Position numbers and translations under genes: made by a program. 64,000 bases of DNA from Periconia sp. R9002 (lineage: Eukaryota; Ascomycota; Dothideomycetes; Pleosporales; Periconiaceae). Location: assembly GCA_023627715.1 (NCBI GenBank), contig JAMAHW010000009.1, positions 620,001 through 684,000 of the forward strand, in the 5' to 3' direction. Below, piece by piece: positions 59,993 to 64,000 of the stretch. Below the pieces are notes generated by a model. The model worked only from the letters and a program-made list of their open reading frames with translations, was not told where the DNA came from and did not search any database. Position 1 is the stretch's first letter; every line of letters starts with the position of its first letter.

Positions 59993-61664
59993 TTAGAAAA
60001 CAGTTCCGTCGGACAAAATCATGATAGGTGGCTCCTTAGTATTTGGCCGCGACACTTCTGCAATTTCTCGGCCTCCCTGTGACTTGTTAGCTTCCGTCTC
60101 TGTGTGCATGCAAATAGGTAGAACTGACCTTCCAACTTCCAGCCTCTAGCATTTGGGCAAGGCTCAGTTTGTCTGGCCCGGAGAGCCCGAGGAGAATGTT
60201 GACTTCGACCAGCAATTCATCCAAGAACCCAACCGTTGCCGCGCGCCATTCCACAATCACATCGTCATCAACTGCAAAGAGCGGAACCACTTCCATGCTG
60301 GGCTGTCCCGCAAGTTGCGCGTTTCGTTGATACTGCGCCAATCCTCGTTTGGTATCTTCAGGTTTCAATGTCATTAAGCCAATGTCGACAAGTAGACCAC
60401 CGTTTCTATACTCAGGAAGCCCGGTCAAAAGATGAGCACCCGCAAAATGTACGTTGAGAAGCTTTGACATGGGGACCATTAGGGAATAGGTCAACCATTG
60501 GGTAAGTTTGTGGAAGGGAACGATGTTCTCCCATGGATGGGTAGGATGCGACGGCATCACGGAGCAAGGCCAGGCGTCGCCGAGAGGGATGCCATCGATC
60601 TGTGTTCGTGTTGAAGGCCAGATTGGTGCGAGGCTATCCATGAGGGTGTTCCAAAGGGTTGGGACCGCGATAATAGGGACGGAGGAGGCCTGCGTGGAGG
60701 GATGGGAAAGCAAATAATCTCGGACATGTCAGTATGGATGCTTTTTACGTAGGCTGTTCACTTACCGAGCATGTTGCCAGGGCGTGCTTCGAGCCCAAAT
60801 ATTTCCTGGTTCTGCAAAGCATCACCGAGCCGCATGAGCAGCCCGCCGCGTCCTTGTAGGCCATCAAGTGGATTGCTGTCCGTAACCTGCAGTCCTCTGG
60901 CTAGAGCAGTCATGTCCAACTTCTTGAGCCCGGTGCTGTCCACCTGACAAGGATTTCTCTCGTCACTGCTGAAAAGACCTGCCTTGAACATCTCCAAACT
61001 TGCAACCGCAAGACCCTCGCTGCGGCGATAGAACCTGCCAGATTCTTTGCTGCGGTATTGCCACTTTGTACCTGCACCAGCGTCGAGGAGAACGGAGACT
61101 ACGAAAAGGTCAATTAGGCGACGCGTTCGCTCTTGGTTGTCGACACCCGATGTCCATGATGCCATGAGCTGATCGATGCGAGGGCGTCCCCCGACATCGA
61201 AGTGCTGCCACCTTCCGTGGGGTGGGATGGAAGCATAGTCAGGAGCATAGTCGCGCTGATTGACAGTAGTCAGCACGAGACACTTTTGCCTTTGGTGTTT
61301 TGGGAGCAAACGATGCGTATTCTGTCATGCTTGCAACTTGACTCACCTTGATAATGGACACAATGTAAGCTGCCGTGTCTTGGAATTTGGACATGTCAAC
61401 GGTGAAGTGTTTCAGTTGGTTCTGCTTGGCCTTTTCAAGAACCAGGCGAGACCTCTCTCGTATGGCGTAGATGCTTCGCAGATAGGCTACAGGGTCGAGC
61501 GAGGGATCGGGAGCTCTTGGGAGAGGAATTTCGGGGAAGCTCATGCGGGAGCGGCCATTTGCTGTCGATGGCACGGGGGATTTGAGCGAGCTGTTGCTGA
61601 GGCTGGGGAGACTCCCGGCGGGGGAAATGGCAGGCTTGGAAGTTTTCCGGCTGAAGATGCCCAT
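59993..61664 (-). CDS. URC4: Urc4/urg3-type DUF1688 protein
   Basis: Exons 61664–61347, 61255–60766, 60718–60129 and 60076–59993; 493 aa. Introns are 91, 47 and 52 nt (donors GTGAGT, GTAAGT, GTCAGT). Residues 1 to about 50 are Ser/Pro-rich. The conserved body includes VAYLRSIYAIRERSRLVL, RWQHFDVGGRPRIDQL, RRLIDLFVVSVLLDAGAGTKW split across its centre, EGLAVASLEMFKAGLFSS, then DGIPLGDAWPCS and HKLTQWLTYSL. The last exon encodes the hallmark end GGREIAEVSRPNTKEPPI then MILSDGTVF. Family members are needed for growth on uracil as nitrogen source in yeasts (URC pathway); the reaction is not established. The other URC genes are not in this window. Confidence 0.92.
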
Positions 61665-64000
61665 GGTGAAGAGTGGATTCGAAGAGATGGCCGAGGGCGC
61701 AAGGAAGAGAGAAAAGCGAGCAAGTGAGGGGGAGAGAGCGCAGAAGTAAGGGTAAGGTGAGTTGCAATGTTATGATCAAAGTCCAGGGTGGTGGGTGTAC
61801 AGATCAGATAGATGATAGAAGACAGCAACTATGGCTAGGTAGTGGCGGGCGGGCGTGCGTCTGGCCTGGGAGGGGAACGAAGAAACAAAGAGAGGCGTGC
61901 GGCGATCCAGGCGGTTGCAGGGCCACCGTGTGTCTATGCGCTCGTTCGGGACTGCCGCGCTGGGGATGACCCTGTCCAAGACAAAAGTCGAAGGATGGAA
62001 ACCAATTGACTTGGCTTGACTGGAGGGGATAGGGCTGACGACAGGTGGAGAGATGGATAGAGAGAAGGAGAGAGAGAGAGAGGTGGGCGAAAAGAATCAA
62101 GAGAAGCTCAATGCGACCAGCCCGGGGAGAGGTCAATGGGGAGACGAAATAAGAAGGAAAGAAAAGGGAAGGGAGCAGGGGGGGTGGAAAAAAGCTGAAG
62201 AGAGACGAAAAAGACGAGCCGGCGCGCTGGGGCTTTTCAGAATCAGGTCAGGGATGAGGGGACGCTGGGACAGGAGGGCGATGCCATCGATGGATGGGCC
62301 TTGGGCTCGGCCGCCATTAGACGAGGCGAGGCATTGCAGGGGTGGCAGCTAGCCAAGTGTGGGTGTGCAATAAATGTTATGATGGTTATTAACTTACAGG
62401 AGGCAGAGCGAACTGTAACTACTACTGTGTTTCTACCTGCTCCTAACATGTACAGCAAAGTACATATGCACATGTACGTACCGCTGAGCCAAACGAGCTG
62501 TCAGCGGCGCCCTAGAACAATTCTGCCGCCCTCCGTAACCTTAGTTGCCTTGGTTTGGCTGCATTTCCATTGTTCGCTCCAACAAACGTGCGAACCATTC
62601 CTGTTCCGTGTAGTCGATGGGATGCCATGGCATGGCATGGCATGGGATGAGATGAGATACACGGTACAGGTGGGTACCTAGGTAAGTAGGTATAGGAGGA
62701 ACATGGCAATTCTTCACCCACACCATGTATTCTACCCATCACTGCTACTGCTACTGCTACTAACTGACTACCTACTTAACAATACGTGGAATACGCCATT
62801 TCAAATTCATCTTCTGTGGCCACTACTGCAGAGGGAAGCCTAAGTAGCAAGGACCTTCCACATTCTCCACACCTGTCTGCCACCGAAGCCGTTAGAATGC
62901 GCCTCCTACCATACCGTCGTCGTCAATTCATGTCAGGGTACACTGCACTGCGTCCAGTACCTATGCCCCCCGTCTAGGTATCCATTGCCCCATACGCCCA
63001 TCCTTGGTTGTTATGGTGGACGACTAAGTACATATAAACGATACGGTATGTGTAGCAATCCAACAACCTACCTACATATTGCACTGACTCCAACAACCAA
63101 ACCCCTCGCCAGACATATATCTTCCTCCCTCTCCCCCTGTGCCATCCTGCAGCGTTTCGCGGCACGCTTTCCCACCGTGTCCCCTCCGCCGTATCTACCT
63201 AGCTGGAGCTGTGTGCCGTCCCTTCACGAGTCGCGTTGTCTAAAGCCGGCTAGTCGTTCCCTTAGAGTTCAATCCTCACCCCACCATCAATCGCCCTACG
63301 AAGCCGCTGTTGCACTATGCATTTTGTACCGAGCCTAGCCAGCCTCGAATCATTTCTGGAAAGAGACGAGGACAGAGAAAAAAAATGGAGGGGGCCCCAT
63401 TCGCAGCCCAGCATAACAATGCACAAGAAGGCGGAAGGTGAAGCACCACATCCCGTACCGTACAGCCGACGCGTGCACGCTCTTCCAAACCCAAGTTGGC
63501 GGGACGCTGGAAATCTTATTGCCGTCGCTTCCAAAGCCACAGGGTTCGTTCTGTGACGAGCCGAAACTGCAATTTGCAGCCTTCGCTGCCTGCCATATGC
63601 ATCAGGATGCATGGAAGCAAATCGAGTCCGACGTCCCGTGTCAGTGAGAAGGCCTAAGAACATTTCAATGGCATCCCCACTCCCCGCCCTGGTCCGCGGA
63701 CCCTTTTCAAGCACATGGTCCATGCCTAGCTACACGGTGCTGTTCAAGCAGTTACACAAATTGCGCACTTTTATACTTTGGAGCCGCGCGAGTAGTACCG
63801 ATTGGGCATGACTCGAAAACTGCACTTTTGTGCTCGAGCAACCGTGACTCGGTGGATGGCGCGGGACCATCCGCCAAAGAAAGACCGTGCTGACTCGGCT
63901 GGTGGATCGGATTGAGAATCAGACAGGGAGCCTCGCTCACTGCCCACGCCTTAACCAGCTGTCCAGTCGTATGTGCCATGGCCCATGTTGCTGATGTGGG
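61665..64000. other. 2.3 kb without a supported gene
   Basis: Upstream of the Urc4-like gene to the window end. Contains purine-rich GAGA tracts at 62.05–62.2 kb, a (CATGG)n repeat near 62624–62646, a (CTACTG)n repeat near 62741–62762 and ACCTACCTAC motifs near 62675–62695 and 63070–63080. A 153-codon frame at 63262–63723 (-) shows no domain. A gene beginning beyond the window could reach in, but no sign of this was seen. Confidence 0.5.

Noticed and set aside
63262..63723. 153-codon ORF (-) near the window end
   Set aside because: No domain, no splice partner, and competing frames on the other strand.

Overview
The window is nuclear DNA of a filamentous ascomycete (Pezizomycotina). Protein-coding genes carry short GT–AG introns of about 47–140 nt with CTNAY-type branch sites, and intergenic spaces are long and rich in pyrimidine tracts and ACCTACCT-type microsatellites. 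A fungal NACHT–ankyrin receptor and a Zn2Cys6 regulator are present. A dothideomycete is my best guess, but nothing seen here proves the class. I found no rRNA, no convincing tRNA, no CRISPR array and no intact transposon.

Layout. 1–5.4 kb: gene-poor, with one interrupted ORF. 5.4–6.8 kb (-): Ser-rich unknown protein. 6.8–13.0 kb: no supported gene; homopolymers and microsatellites. 13.0–16.7 kb (-): three-exon CTD kinase (Ctk1/CDK12 type) with an RS/RD-rich N-terminus. 19.0–20.0 kb (+): GTP cyclohydrolase I. 20.6–21.9 kb (+): unknown 443-aa protein. 23.5–26.5 kb: divergent pair Yih1/IMPACT (-) and a CID-domain RNA-binding-like protein (+). 27.3–31.7 kb (+): chromodomain plus HDA2/3-like subunit of a class II HDAC complex. 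32.5–33.8 kb (-): secreted AIM6-type phosphodiesterase, five exons. 36.7–37.6 kb (+): Mpo1-type dioxygenase, five exons. 37.9–40.9 kb (-): STAND/NLR protein with NACHT and ankyrin repeats. 42.5–43.6 kb (-): unknown protein. 47.3–48.0 kb (+): Yar1-like ankyrin protein. 48.6–49.6 kb (-): degenerate-WW-domain protein. 49.9–50.4 kb (-): weak two-exon candidate. 53.3–56.2 kb (+): Zn2Cys6 transcription factor behind a very long upstream region. 57.7–58.9 kb (-): Gtr1/RagA GTPase. 60.0–61.7 kb (-): Urc4-type DUF1688 protein. 61.7–64.0 kb: no supported gene.

The genes are mostly housekeeping and do not form a biosynthetic cluster. Two nutrient-signalling factors occur, Yih1 (Gcn2 control) and Gtr1 (TORC1 control), along with three gene-expression factors: the CTD kinase, the CID protein and the chromodomain/HDA protein. 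The NLR gene is the most unusual locus. It needs a GC–AG intron, it has either a frameshift or a newly formed 53-nt intron in a normally coding segment, and an ankyrin-like repeat broken by stop codons lies past its 3' end.

Exon borders were set by reading frame, splice dinucleotides and family continuity; RNA evidence was not available.
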